A DNA stretch of 64,000 bases from Chryseobacterium tructae (GCF_030409875.1 NZ_JAUFQR010000001.1:372001-436000), one strand, 5' to 3'. Positions 40,310-49,771 are shown, counted from the stretch's first letter. Translations and numbers: made by a program. Notes: generated by a model not told the origin, from the letters alone.

Positions 40310-40870
40310 TTAGGCTAAAAAAATGCTATTGTTTTTTATTTTTTTGATTTGTTCAACACATTTATATTTTTGGTTCTGAGCATTATGCTTGGTGGAATAT
40401 TTGTATTTGTTCTGGATTTCTTCAATACTCTTATTTTCAATAAAAATATCATGAATCAGATTCTGACAATGCAGAGAGATAGAGTTAACATAACCAACCA
40501 GTTTTTCCCAATAATACTTTTCATTTTCGATAGCAGAATTTATTTCCTGATAATTTTCTGTGAAATAGTTTTCAGGAGATTCTATATAAAAATTTCTATT
40601 TCTCAATCTTTTTAACCACAAATTTTTAGAAATTCCAATGAGATAATTTCCCAGGCAGGTTTGGACTTTGAAATTGTCAGCATGCAATTTTTCATAGAGG
40701 ATCAGCAATGCATCTTGGAAGATATCTTCTGCGTCTTCCACATTGCCTTTGTTTTTAAGGATAAATTTTTTTGTATACCCGAAATACTGTTGGTATAAAA
40801 CACCAAAAGCTATATTGCTGTCTTTTTTAAAGTCATCTACAGCTAACGAGTTAGTTGTTCTTCTGTCCAT
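40310..40870 (-). CDS. ECF-type RNA polymerase sigma factor
   Basis: A 186-residue sigma-70 family protein. Region 2 is recognisable: FGVLYQQYFGYTKKFILK, then VEDAEDIFQDALLILYEKL (the D-A-E-D-I-x-Q-D motif of region 2.2) and NYLIGISKNLWLKRLRNR (region 2.3-2.4). Region 4 is diverged (SIEEIQNKYKYSTKHNAQNQKYKC), as in a flavobacterial subgroup. No anti-sigma gene is adjacent; the downstream gene is the two-thioredoxin protein, which may be its target. The start overlaps the end of tilS by 28 bases, so translation is probably coupled. Confidence 0.88.
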   Translation of the reverse strand: MDRRTTNSLAVDDFKKDSNIAFGVLYQQYFGYTKKFILKNKGNVEDAEDIFQDALLILYEKLHADNFKVQTCLGNYLIGISKNLWLKRLRNRNFYIESPENYFTENYQEINSAIENEKYYWEKLVGYVNSISLHCQNLIHDIFIENKSIEEIQNKYKYSTKHNAQNQKYKCVEQIKKIKNNSIFLA

Positions 40871-42195
40871 ACTACAGTTATCTTTTTTTGAGTATTTCTA
40901 TCTGTCTGATATCTGCCGTCCTGTCTCAGAGGAATTATTCCCAGAATATGGTTTCTTGAATCACACAATAACCAACTTTTTTCTCTTCTCAGAACAGATA
41001 GTTTCTCGTCTCTAAAAAATTTAGAAACTTTCTTTTTACCCGAAAAACCTATTGGATAAAACTCATCTCCATCCTGTTGTTTTCTCAAATAGAGTGGAAA
41101 GTGAAGCTTTTCAGCATCAAAATCCCATTCAAATCTTTTATTGAATTCATTAACGTTTTCAATATGATTTACGAGATTGATGATGGTTTGGTTTTCGGAA
41201 AAATCAAAATGATTGATCAGTATTATTTCTTCTTCGATTTCCGATACATTATTTTTTTCCATAAAAATCAGTTCATCACGATTGATGATCAACTGATATT
41301 CTTTTGAAAAGAAAGAACGGTTATTTTCGGCTTTAAAAATTTTGGGAATTTCTTCCTCTTGGTTGAACCCGTATTTTTTTAAAATTTCAAATTTCACGAA
41401 ATCGCTTTCCTGATCCAGCTTTTCCTTTGATAAGATTTTATGGTCTGGGTTAAATATCGTTAGACGATTTTCTATTTCCTGAATTTGTTTCTGGACAAAA
41501 TCTTTGGTTTGGTTTAGGTATAAAGAACTTTTTTTAAAATTTTCCAAAAAGTGATTATTGGTTTCCTGTAATTTGGGAACAATTTCATTTCTGATCTTGT
41601 TTCTTAGGTAGTCACTCTTTTTATTGGAAAGATCTTCCCGAAACTCAATATTATTTTCTTCAGCAAATTGGTAGATTTCCTGTTTTGAAAAGGATAACAG
41701 CGGACGAAGGATATGATTATCATTGGCAGGAATACCGCTTAGCCCATTAATTCCGGCAGCTTTGGAAAGATTAATGATAAAAGTCTCCAGCTGATCATTA
41801 AGGTGATGGGCAGTAACAAGAAATTCCAGTTCCTCTTTTTCCTGAATTTCCTTAAAAAAGGCATATCGGAGTTCTCTGGCCCAAAGCTGAATAGAATTTT
41901 CAGGTTTTTTATCCTTTTCCGAAACTTCATACAAGTGAAACTTAATATGATTTTTCTCACAAAAATCCTGCACTACTTTTTGATCCTGATTTGAATCTTC
42001 TCCACGAAGTTTATAATTAATATGAGCGATCTGAAATGAACATTCGGGATTCTGTTTTTCATCTCTTAAATCCTTAAACAAAGAGGCTAGAACCATAGAG
42101 TCTGCACCTCCGCTCACCGCTAAAAGATAGTGGTGATTTTCAGGCTGCTGAATAAGATTTTCTAATTGTTTTCTGAAGCTTAATTTTTTCAACAT
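40843..42195 (-). CDS. tilS: tRNA(Ile)-lysidine synthetase
   Basis: A 450-residue enzyme that puts lysine on C34 of tRNA-Ile(CAU) so that it reads AUA; essential. The ATP pyrophosphatase P-loop is AVSGGADSMVLASLF near the N-terminus; next are HINYKLRGEDSNQDQ and TAHHLNDQLETFIINLSKAAG. The C-terminal TilS domain has GDEFYPIGFSGKKKVSKFFRDE. Length is normal. A TATCTTTG box at 42219-42226 drives it, divergent from the OmpA gene. Its last 28 bases overlap the sigma factor. A second, diverged copy of its final 50 codons lies near 39000, so this 3' end may have been acquired with the sigma factor block. Confidence 0.95.
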   Translation of the reverse strand: MLKKLSFRKQLENLIQQPENHHYLLAVSGGADSMVLASLFKDLRDEKQNPECSFQIAHINYKLRGEDSNQDQKVVQDFCEKNHIKFHLYEVSEKDKKPENSIQLWARELRYAFFKEIQEKEELEFLVTAHHLNDQLETFIINLSKAAGINGLSGIPANDNHILRPLLSFSKQEIYQFAEENNIEFREDLSNKKSDYLRNKIRNEIVPKLQETNNHFLENFKKSSLYLNQTKDFVQKQIQEIENRLTIFNPDHKILSKEKLDQESDFVKFEILKKYGFNQEEEIPKIFKAENNRSFFSKEYQLIINRDELIFMEKNNVSEIEEEIILINHFDFSENQTIINLVNHIENVNEFNKRFEWDFDAEKLHFPLYLRKQQDGDEFYPIGFSGKKKVSKFFRDEKLSVLRREKSWLLCDSRNHILGIIPLRQDGRYQTDRNTQKKITVVWTEEQLTR

Positions 42196-42218
42196 AGATG
42201 TTGAGAATTTCTTTTATG

Positions 42219-42260
42219 CAAAGATAATCCATATAATTCAATTGAATTTCCCTAACTTTG
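42219..42260. promoter_or_regulatory. Divergent -7 boxes of tilS and the OmpA lipoprotein
   Basis: The minus strand has TATCTTTG at 42219-42226 for tilS and the plus strand TAACTTTG at 42253-42260 for the OmpA gene. Both match TAnnTTTG; neither has a clear TTTG partner at 19 bases. Confidence 0.55.
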
Positions 42261-42282
42261 AGTAGTCTAAAAATGATTACTT

Positions 42283-43116
42283 ATGAAGATTTTAAAAATT
42301 TTAGCGGTTTCTGCAATGGCGTTGGGGATGACATCTTGTGTGAGCAAGAAGCAGTATGATGCCTTAAGCACAAACTATAAGCAATGTATTGAAAATATCG
42401 GAGAGAGACAGAGAGAAATTCAGGATTTGAAATCTCAAAACTCTGCATTATCAGGTGAAAATAATTTATTAAAAAGCCAGCATGATGCTTTAAAATCGTC
42501 ATTGGATGCATGTCTTTCCAATACAGGAAAAAGTTCTGCTAATATTGACAAGCTTGTAGGAGAAATTAATGCTTCCAACTCATATATTAAGCAGTTAATT
42601 TCAAACAATGCTAAAAACGATAGTTTAAATCTTGCTTTATCTAACAAGCTGAAGAGATCTTTAGATAACATATCAGATGAAGACGTACAGGTGAAAGTAT
42701 TGAAAGGAGTAGTAATGATCTCTCTTTCTGATAAAATGTTATACAAAACAGGAGATTACAATATTTTACCGGCGGCTCAGGAAGTGCTAGGTAAGGTAGC
42801 GAAAGTAATCAATGATTATGATAAATATTCAGTATTAATTGAAGGTAATACAGATAATGCTCCATTAAATTCTGCAAACTTGCCAAGAGATAACTGGGAT
42901 CTTTCCGCATTAAGAGGTACTTCTGTCGCTAAGGTTCTTCAGACTCAGTTTGGTGTAGATCCTGCAAGAATTACAGCAGGCGGTCGTTCTGAATATAACC
43001 CGAAAGCAACCAATATGAGTGTTTCTGGAAGATCTGAAAACAGAAGAACAGAAATTATCATTATGCCTAAGCTGGATGAGTTTATGAAGCTTATGGATAT
43101 TGCCCCGAAAAAATAA
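42283..43116 (+). CDS. OmpA-family peptidoglycan-binding lipoprotein
   Basis: A 277-residue lipoprotein (lipobox GMTSC at about residue 19). Residues 25-125 form a coiled-coil-like helical region (QREIQDLKSQNSALSGENNL), and residues 140-270 an OmpA C-terminal domain: SDKMLYKTGDYNILPAAQEVL, then IEGNTDNAPLN, NWDLSALRGTSVAKVL, and ITAGGRSEYNP with SGRSENRRTEI. The Asp and Arg (NTD, SENRR) bind diaminopimelate in peptidoglycan. Probably anchors the outer membrane to the wall. It has its own promoter and strong terminator. Confidence 0.93.
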   Translation: MKILKILAVSAMALGMTSCVSKKQYDALSTNYKQCIENIGERQREIQDLKSQNSALSGENNLLKSQHDALKSSLDACLSNTGKSSANIDKLVGEINASNSYIKQLISNNAKNDSLNLALSNKLKRSLDNISDEDVQVKVLKGVVMISLSDKMLYKTGDYNILPAAQEVLGKVAKVINDYDKYSVLIEGNTDNAPLNSANLPRDNWDLSALRGTSVAKVLQTQFGVDPARITAGGRSEYNPKATNMSVSGRSENRRTEIIIMPKLDEFMKLMDIAPKK

Positions 43117-43133
43117 CTACTAAACAATAGAGT

Positions 43134-43167
43134 AAAAAAAGATCCTGATTTTTCAGGATCTTTTTTT
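43134..43167 (+). terminator. Terminator after the OmpA lipoprotein gene
   Basis: A 15-bp stem (A7-GATCCTGA / TCAGGATC-T7) with a TTTT loop, followed by more T, 18 bases past the stop. Confidence 0.9.
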
Positions 43168-43329
43168 TATCCAATAAATTGTACTCTTTTGGATGTAACG
43201 TTTAAAGTAATAGTCCTACTTATTTAAAATAAATTTGATACAGCCTTTGGGAATCAATGAGATGCATTGATGTTGAGGATGCCTATTACCACCGCTTATC
43301 AGCAATTCACCAATGAAAATAATAATCAC

Positions 43330-45824
43330 ATGAAAAGAATTATTCTATCGGTAAGCTTATTAGGTTTCTTTTTGCCCGGAACAGCTTTTGCACAAACGGA
43401 GACTTCGGGAAGAGAAAAAATATATAAAGCAACCCACACAAAAAGTACAGAACTGAAGCACACCAAGCTGAAGGTGAATTTTGATTACCAAAAGGAACAG
43501 ATGAATGGAGAAGAATGGCTCACAGCATCACCTTATTTTTATCCTTCAGACTCATTGGTACTGGATGCTAAAGGAATGCTGATTCATGAAGTGGCAATGG
43601 ATAGGAATGGCAATAAAATTCCGTTGCAATATCGTTATAGTGACAATATTCTGAAAATCAATCTTGATAAAACATATGACCGAAGCCAGGACTATACAGT
43701 TTATATCAAATATACTTCCCGGCCGAATGTAGTAGAAAAGCAAGGAAGCCCAGCGAAGGGATTGTATTTTATTAATTCTGATGGAAAAGATCCGGATAAA
43801 CCTACTCAAATCTGGACAGATGGAGAATCTGAATTTTCATCAGTTTGGTTTCCTACCATAGATAAGCCCAATCAAAAGACTACCGAGGAAATTTATATGA
43901 CCGTTCCAGATAAATACATAACTCTTTCTAATGGTATTTTAAAAGAATCCCAGAAAGAATCCGGGAATATGAGAACGGATCATTGGGTAATGGATAAAAG
44001 ACATTCGGTTTATCTTTTCTTTATGGGCGTAGGAGAATATAGTGTGGTAAAGGATAAATGGAGAAATATTCCGATAGATTATTACGTGGAAAAGGAATAT
44101 GAACCTTATGCAAGGCAGATCTATGGAAATACGCCTGAAATGATGGACTTTTTCTCCAAGAAGTTAAATTATGACTATCCCTGGCCAAAATATTCACAAA
44201 TTTCCGGAAGAGATTATCCAAGCGTAGCTATGGAAAATACAACTGCTACTCTTCATAATATGGGAGTAATGCAGAAACCAGGGCAACTAATAGATGAAAA
44301 TAAATGGGAAGAATATATTGCGCATGAGCTGTTTCATCATTGGTTTGGAGATCTGATAACGGCTGAGAGCTGGAGTAATCTTACGCTAAATGAATCATTT
44401 GCTAACTATTCTCAATATCTCTGGAACGAATACAAATACGGGAAAGATCAGGCAGATTATCATTTGTTGTCTAATGCCAATAAGTATTTCAACAGCCCTT
44501 CAGATTTAAGAAAGATCTTGTAAGGTTTAGTTATGATTCTCCTGAAGATGTTTTTGATGTGGTTTCCTACGAGAAAGGAGGTGGAATTCTTCATATGCTG
44601 AGAAACTATTTGGGTGATGATGCTTTTTTTGCAGGGGCAAGTGATTTTCTAAAAACTTACGAATATAAAAATGCAGAGGCTCAGCAATTAAGATTGTCAT
44701 TTGAAAAAATATCCGGAAAAGACCTGAATTGGTTTTTTAACCAATGGTATTACGGAAGCGGAAATCCCAAATTAGATTATTCATATACTTTTGAACCTGT
44801 TAAAAAACAAGTGGAAGTAGTAATTAATCAATTGCAAGAAAAACCTTTCGAATTTCCTTTGGCAATAGATGTATATGATAAAGGAAAGCCAATGCGGTAT
44901 AATGTGTGGGTGAATGCTCAGACAAAAAATACTTTTAGTTTTAGTGCTTCCCAGAAACCGGATTTGATCAATATCAATGCAGATGGAATATTACTTTCCG
45001 AAATTATAGATAAAAAAACTACAGAACAGAATCTGATGCAGTATACCAATTCCAAAGAGTTTTTAAGTCGATATAAAGCATTGGCTAGGGTTAAAGAAGA
45101 TTTGAATAATCCTACATCGGTGAAACTATTATCTGCTGCTTTAAAAGATCCTTTCTTCAGGCTAAGAATAAGGGCATTGGAAATAGCAGATCTTAATAAT
45201 GAACTCCAAAATAAAAACCTGGCAGCTGATGTAGAGAAATTAGCGGGTAATGATCCAAAAACATTGGTACAAGCGGCGGCTATTTCTGCTCTGGCAAAGA
45301 CAAAAAATAAAAAATATCTGCCATTGTTTGAAAAAGGAATAAATGCAGTATCCAATGCCGTAAAAGGAAACTCACTACTTGCGATCATTGCTACAGATCC
45401 TTCAAAAATTAAGACACTGAGTAATAAGGTAGATCTCTCGGAGGCTTCCAGAAGCATGATTATCAAAATGCTTCCTATTGTTGTAGAAAATAAAATAGAT
45501 TCCCAAATGAAATATATTGTTTCTATTGTCGCTTTTTATCCACTGGTAAAACCTCGTGATCCGGAATTAGGAAAATATGCAGAAGAAGGCTTTAACAGGA
45601 TTATGGAATCAGATAATTTTGCTGCTACAAATGGAGTTGTTAGGATATTAAATCAGGCAAAGCCTGAAATGACAAAAAGTGCCGAAACTAAAAAAGCGAT
45701 TTATACAATGCTGGAAACCGGACTGAATAAAAAGAATGAGCTTTTGAGAAATACGACGCAAAACAAAGAAAGTGTCAGCAAGCAGATTGATCTGTTGAAA
45801 GAGATAATGGAGGAGTATAAATAA
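43330..45824 (+). CDS. M1-family metallopeptidase with HEAT-like C-terminus (frameshifted in this sequence)
   Basis: A secreted zinc aminopeptidase of about 831 residues. Signal peptide MKRIILSVSLLGFFLPGTAFAQ sets the start at 43330. The exopeptidase motif is VAMENTTATLH (GxMEN type), and the zinc site is AHELFHHWFGDLI with the third ligand in LNESFANY. The frame breaks between 44511 and 44520: the first part ends at a TAA at 44521, and one added base restores VRFSYDSPEDVFDVVSYEKGG. The C-terminal 350 residues look like helical repeats. It probably degrades peptides in the periplasm. A bidirectional hairpin follows. Confidence 0.9.
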
Positions 45825-45851
45825 TATTTGTAGATGAGTTCCTCCAAAAAT

Positions 45852-45875
45852 AAATCCCGAATTTCTTCGGGATTT
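45852..45875. terminator. Bidirectional terminator after the M1 peptidase
   Basis: AAATCCCGAA / TTCGGGATTT with a four-base loop, followed by G-T7 on the plus strand. It may also end the short minus-strand frame at 45886-46044. Confidence 0.8.
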
Positions 45876-45885
45876 GTTTTTTTAA

Positions 45886-46044
45886 TCAAATTAATTCTTC
45901 TTTTTTCAGAAGGGAAATAATTCGTTTCAAAAAAGAATTGGATATTTCAGTCTTGTTTTTGTTTGCAGAAGGCTTTGTACTGCTTTTCAGAAGTACGTGT
46001 TTTTGATTCTCATGGTTAGTTTGTGGTTGATCTTCTGCAATCAT
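45886..46044 (-). CDS. Possible small protein of 52 residues, unknown
   Basis: The frame starting MIAEDQPQTNHENQ is 52 codons long, hydrophilic, and ends FLKRIISLLKKEELI, a short amphipathic helix. A TAAGTTTG (-7 type) sequence lies at 46081-46088, about 37 bases before this start, and a bidirectional hairpin lies just past the stop. No family is recognised. It may be chance; the flanking promoter and terminator are the only support. Confidence 0.35.
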   Translation of the reverse strand: MIAEDQPQTNHENQKHVLLKSSTKPSANKNKTEISNSFLKRIISLLKKEELI

Positions 46045-46307
46045 GTAGTTTTCTAGTGTTTTTACCCTTTGTTCTCTTTGCAAACTTATAACTAATACCA
46101 GATAAAAAACATCCGTATTTTCACGGTAATTTGTATGGGATTTTTCCCGAGTATTAGATTATCAAATTCTATAAAATGTTTTATTTTTAATATAATTATC
46201 TGATTAATAAAAGAATGTGTATATTTAAGTCTCTATAATGAGAGATAAATAAAACAGAGGTATCCGAAAATCTTAAAGAGTAGGAAATTAATACTAAACA
46301 AAATAAT

Positions 46308-46463
46308 ATGAAAAATTCAAAAAAACTTTCAAGAGGAGAAATGAAAACTGTAAAAGGTGCTATTAATGGGTGTAATCCACAGATATTTTGTAGTAGCCCA
46401 CAGACAAAATGTTGCCCAGGTTGGGTTTGTGCTGGTATAAGACAATATTGTATAGCTGTATAA
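46308..46463 (+). CDS. Leader-bearing six-cysteine peptide, knottin-like (bacteriocin-like)
   Basis: A 51-codon gene. The leader MKNSKKLSRGEMKTVKGA resembles the leaders of double-glycine (bacteriocin/ComC type) precursors common in Chryseobacterium, with Lys-Lys-Leu-Ser, a central Glu-Met-Lys, and Lys-Gly-Ala where Gly-Gly is usual. The remaining 30 residues hold six cysteines at positions 22, 28, 35, 36, 41 and 48: C-x5-C-x6-CC-x4-C-x6-C, the inhibitor cystine knot framework (C-C-CC-C-C). The CCPGWVC core is spaced as in spider and cone-snail knottins. It is a free-standing unit with a palindromic terminator at 46495-46526. No maturation or transport gene is near. Function unknown; secretion and disulfide folding are inferred. 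Confidence 0.8.
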   Translation: MKNSKKLSRGEMKTVKGAINGCNPQIFCSSPQTKCCPGWVCAGIRQYCIAV

Positions 46464-46494
46464 TAATTTTACATAAAATTTAGATACGCCTAAG

Positions 46495-46526
46495 AAAAAA
46501 GAGAAGAATTAATTCTTCTCTTTTTT
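46495..46526 (+). terminator. Palindromic terminator after the six-cysteine peptide gene
   Basis: A6-GAGAAGAATT / AATTCTTCTC-T6: a perfect 32-base palindrome starting 31 bases past the peptide stop and ending in T6. It confirms that the small gene is a transcription unit. Confidence 0.9.
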
Positions 46527-46577
46527 GTATCTTATCCTGAACAGAGGCAGTTTATTTAAAAAGAAGTTTAAAATCCT

Positions 46578-46585
46578 TAAATTTG
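46578..46585 (+). promoter_or_regulatory. -7 element of the O-methyltransferase promoter
   Basis: TAAATTTG, matching TAnnTTTG, 16 bases before the start at 46602. Confidence 0.5.
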
Positions 46586-46601
46586 TTTAAATTAAAATGG
46601 T

Positions 46602-47249
46602 ATGAGTTTTTTTGAAGAAAAGAATCCTGAAATGGATAGATATTTGGAAGCACACGCTTCCTCAGAATCCGAAATTCTAAAAAAGCTGAGAAGAGAAACT
46701 TATCAGAAAACGACGCAGCCTCATATGATTTCGGGGTATCAACAAGGACGGTTACTGACGATCATATCTCAAATGATACAGCCTAAAAATGTTCTTGAAA
46801 TCGGAACATTTACAGGATATGCTACCTTGTGCCTTGCATCAGGATTGGCAAAAGATGGTAAAATTACCACATTGGATGTGAATGAAGATCTAGCTTATTT
46901 ACCGAAAAAATATTTCGAATCTAGCGAATATGCTGCGCAGATTAATTTTAAACTTCAGGATGCTAAAGAATTTTTAAAAGAAACCGATGAGGTTTTTGAT
47001 TTGATTTTTGTAGATGCTGATAAAGAAAATTACGCAGAATATTTTAAGCTGCTAAAACCTCATACAAAGTCTGGTTCGGTAGTGATGTTTGACAATGTTC
47101 TATGGTATGGAAAAGTGTTGGAGGAAAATCCAAAATTGAAATCTACACAATCTATTCAGGAATTAAATGATTTAGCAGCAAAAGACGAAGATTTTGAAAA
47201 TCTTATTTTACCTTTGCGGGATGGAGTCAACTTCCTTCGCAGGAAGTAA
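46602..47249 (+). CDS. SAM-dependent O-methyltransferase
   Basis: A 215-residue class I methyltransferase of the catechol/caffeoyl-CoA type. It shows MISGYQQGRLLTII, the SAM-binding motif VLEIGTFTGYATLCLASGL, TTLDVNED, and the metal-ligand motif LIFVDADKENYAEYF, then VMFDNVLWYGKV with the second metal site. This pattern (D-A-D-K, D-N) is characteristic of cation-dependent O-methyltransferases. Substrate unknown: a phenolic or lipid acceptor is likely. It begins the plus-strand run toward waaA. Confidence 0.9.
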   Translation: MSFFEEKNPEMDRYLEAHASSESEILKKLRRETYQKTTQPHMISGYQQGRLLTIISQMIQPKNVLEIGTFTGYATLCLASGLAKDGKITTLDVNEDLAYLPKKYFESSEYAAQINFKLQDAKEFLKETDEVFDLIFVDADKENYAEYFKLLKPHTKSGSVVMFDNVLWYGKVLEENPKLKSTQSIQELNDLAAKDEDFENLILPLRDGVNFLRRK

Positions 47250-47325
47250 TTAAATGAAAGAGTAAGAGATTTAGAAATTAAGCGATAATCTGATTTCTAA
47301 ATCTCTTAATTTTCCTAATTTCTAA

Positions 47326-48050
47326 ATGAATAAAATGAATAAAGGAATTTGTATCGTAACAGTAGCACCTGTTCGGGCAGAAGGTTCAGACAGGGCAGAA
47401 ATTGTTACGGAAATATTGTTTGGAGAAAGTGTAGATATTTTAGAAGTTAATAAAAACTGGACTAAAATAAAAATGCACTATGATGGCTATGAAGGATGGA
47501 TGGACACCAAGCAGCTAAAACTTGTAACAGATGAAGAGCTGGCCAATAGAAAAGTGACTGTAGTGACGGAAGATTTTTCTTCTGTATTGATGAATGATGG
47601 CAAAACTTTACTATCTATAGGATCTGAAGTGGAATTTCCTGTGGTAGCTTCAAGAAGAAGTCATGATGTGAGGGAAAGTGTTGCTCTTACAGCCAAAGAA
47701 TTCCTTAATGTACCTTATCTATGGGGCGGTAAAGCTTTTTTGCAGTAGACTGTTCTGGTTTTACCCAATTGGTTTATAAAGTTCATGGAATTAAGATTCC
47801 AAGAGATGCTTCACAACAGGCAGAAGTAGGTGAAGATCTTACTTTTGTAGAAGAAACAAAACCGGGAGACTTAGCCTTTTTTGAAAATGCTGATGGAAAG
47901 ATTATTCATGTAGGAATTATGCTGGAGAATCAGAAGATTATTCATGCCTCAGGAAAAGTGCGAATTGATACATTAGATTCTACAGGAATTTTTAATAAAG
48001 AAATGAATAAGCATACTCATAAACTTAGAGTGCTTAAAAGTATTATTTAA
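47326..48050 (+). CDS. NlpC/P60-family peptidase with SH3-like domain (frameshifted in this sequence)
   Basis: A cytoplasmic or periplasmic peptidoglycan endopeptidase of 241 residues after repair. Residues 1-65 form a bacterial SH3-like region (VTVAPVRAEGSDRAEIVTEI and WTKIKMHYDGYEGW), followed by a second short SH3-like part. The catalytic domain has VPYLWGGKAFFAVDCSGF, with the Cys in DCSGF, and HVGIMLENQKIIHASG with the His. The frame breaks in the T6 run 47736-47741; one more T restores FFAVDCSGFTQLVYK, the normal motif. It cleaves D-Glu-mDAP links in wall peptides. No signal peptide is evident, as in YkfC-like members that recycle muropeptides. Confidence 0.87.
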
Positions 48051-48053
48051 AAT

Positions 48054-48521
48054 ATGAAAACTTCCAGTATTTTGCTAATTGTCAATACCATTTTGCTTAT
48101 TGTCATCTGGGTTTTTACAGGAGTGAAATATGCTGGGCTGCCTGAAATCATTCCTACTCATTTTAACTTTCAGGGTAAAGTCAATAGAGAATCCGGAAAA
48201 TTAATGATCTGGTTGTTGCCATGTATTGCAGCTTTTGTTCATTTTATTTTTATCTGGGCTTCTAAAAATCCAGACTCTCCCTTCGTAAATGTTCCCAAAA
48301 GCTTTCGAAATAAAAAGACTTTGAAACTGTATCTCTTTTCATTGGAAATTCCCGTGATGGTTTTGTTTTTGGATATTATTATTGAAAGTATTCGGGTTGC
48401 AGAAGGAAAGCAAACGGAACTTAGTAATGCAATTTTCTTTATTTTAGGAGTGATGTTTGTGATACTTGGAGTAGGACTTATAAAATCAATTCAGGAGGGT
48501 ATAACAAAATCTAATGACTAG
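48054..48521 (+). CDS. DUF1648-domain membrane protein
   Basis: A 155-residue integral membrane protein with four predicted helices (about 5-22, 55-72, 90-108, 125-145). Between the first two is the DUF1648 motif LPEIIPTHFNFQGKVNRESGK, found in SdpI-like proteins and other small membrane proteins. The role is not known. It begins three bases after the NlpC gene and precedes waaA by 11 bases, so the three genes probably form one operon. Confidence 0.83.
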   Translation: MKTSSILLIVNTILLIVIWVFTGVKYAGLPEIIPTHFNFQGKVNRESGKLMIWLLPCIAAFVHFIFIWASKNPDSPFVNVPKSFRNKKTLKLYLFSLEIPVMVLFLDIIIESIRVAEGKQTELSNAIFFILGVMFVILGVGLIKSIQEGITKSND

Positions 48522-48532
48522 ATCAATCAACA

Positions 48533-49771
48533 TTGAAATTATTCTATAACATATTTATTAATCTTCTCATTTTCGGAATGAAAGTTTTCTCGTTATTTAA
48601 TGATAAAACTAAAAAAGGCGTTGATGGAAGGAAGCATTCTTTAGATAAAGTAAAATCTGCTTTTTCAAAAAAAGATAAGGTTATCTGGATGCATGCTGCC
48701 AGCTTAGGCGAGTATGAACAAGGATTGCCTGTGTTGGAAAAGCTTAAAGATCAATATCCGGATTGTAAAATTCTGCTCACTTTCTTTTCTCCGTCAGGAT
48801 ATGAGAATGTGATTAAAAAGAAACATATTGCAGATGTGATCTGCTATTTGCCATTTGATAAAAAAAGTACTGTAGCCGAATTCATATCACAATTTGATGT
48901 TCAACTATTCTTTACGGTGAAGTACGATTATTGGTATAATCTGCTTGCAGCGCTTAAAGAAAAAAATGCAAAGATCTATGTGATCTCTGCTCTGTTCTAT
49001 GAAAGACAATCGTTTTTCACCTCTTATGGGAAGTGGTTTGTAAAGCAACTTAAGCAAGATGTAGACTGGTTCTTTCATCAGACCCCGTTTTCCATGGCTT
49101 TAGCTAAAAGTGTTGGATTGGTGAAATCCTCTGTAACAGGAGATACAAGATTCGACAGAGTAAAGCAGCTTAGGAGTCGTGATAATCATGTGGCCCATAT
49201 TAACGATTTTATTGGAAATCATAAAGCCGTTGTTTTTGGAAGCTCATGGCAGGCCGAAGAGAAAATCGCAGAAATGATTTCCCGTAAAAATAATACCCTC
49301 AAAATAATCATTGCTCCTCATGATTTAAAGAGAGTAGAACACCTGAAAAATATATTTCCTGATGCTTTGCTGTATAGTCAGATCAAAGGCTCTCAAACTT
49401 TAGATTCTACCGTTCAAATTTTAATCATAGACAGTATTGGTCTGTTGTCAAAACTTTATTCCTATGCTGATATCGCAGTTGTTGGAGGAGGTTTCCATGA
49501 TGCCGGACTTCATAATATTCTGGAGGCAGCCACATTTGGTGTTCCTGTTGTTTTTGGAAATCATTACAAAAAGAATCCGGAAGCAGACGATCTTATTTCC
49601 GAAAATGGAGGAAAGTCTTTTGCTGACGAATATGCAGCCGCAGAATTTGTTCTGTTTTTAGCCAATGAGGAAAACGAAGAAGAACTTGCCGGAATGTCTG
49701 AAAATGCCCGTAAATTCGTTGATGAAAAGCCTGATTCTACAGCAATGATCCTACAGAAGATTCTATCTTAA
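48533..49771 (+). CDS. waaA: 3-deoxy-D-manno-octulosonic acid (Kdo) transferase
   Basis: A 412-residue GT-B enzyme that adds Kdo to lipid IVA in lipopolysaccharide synthesis. It shows IWMHAASLGEYEQGLPVLEKL (with the catalytic Glu), LTFFSPSGYE, the nucleotide-binding region SSWQAEEKI, and AVVGGGFHDAGLHNILEAATFGVPVVFG (shortened: GGGFHDAGLHN), the WaaA signature. It has one N-terminal membrane-associated helix. The start is TTG at 48533, giving the usual N-terminus (KLFYNIFINLLIFG). Its stop overlaps the convergent unknown gene by nine bases. Confidence 0.93.
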   Translation: MKLFYNIFINLLIFGMKVFSLFNDKTKKGVDGRKHSLDKVKSAFSKKDKVIWMHAASLGEYEQGLPVLEKLKDQYPDCKILLTFFSPSGYENVIKKKHIADVICYLPFDKKSTVAEFISQFDVQLFFTVKYDYWYNLLAALKEKNAKIYVISALFYERQSFFTSYGKWFVKQLKQDVDWFFHQTPFSMALAKSVGLVKSSVTGDTRFDRVKQLRSRDNHVAHINDFIGNHKAVVFGSSWQAEEKIAEMISRKNNTLKIIIAPHDLKRVEHLKNIFPDALLYSQIKGSQTLDSTVQILIIDSIGLLSKLYSYADIAVVGGGFHDAGLHNILEAATFGVPVVFGNHYKKNPEADDLISENGGKSFADEYAAAEFVLFLANEENEEELAGMSENARKFVDEKPDSTAMILQKILS

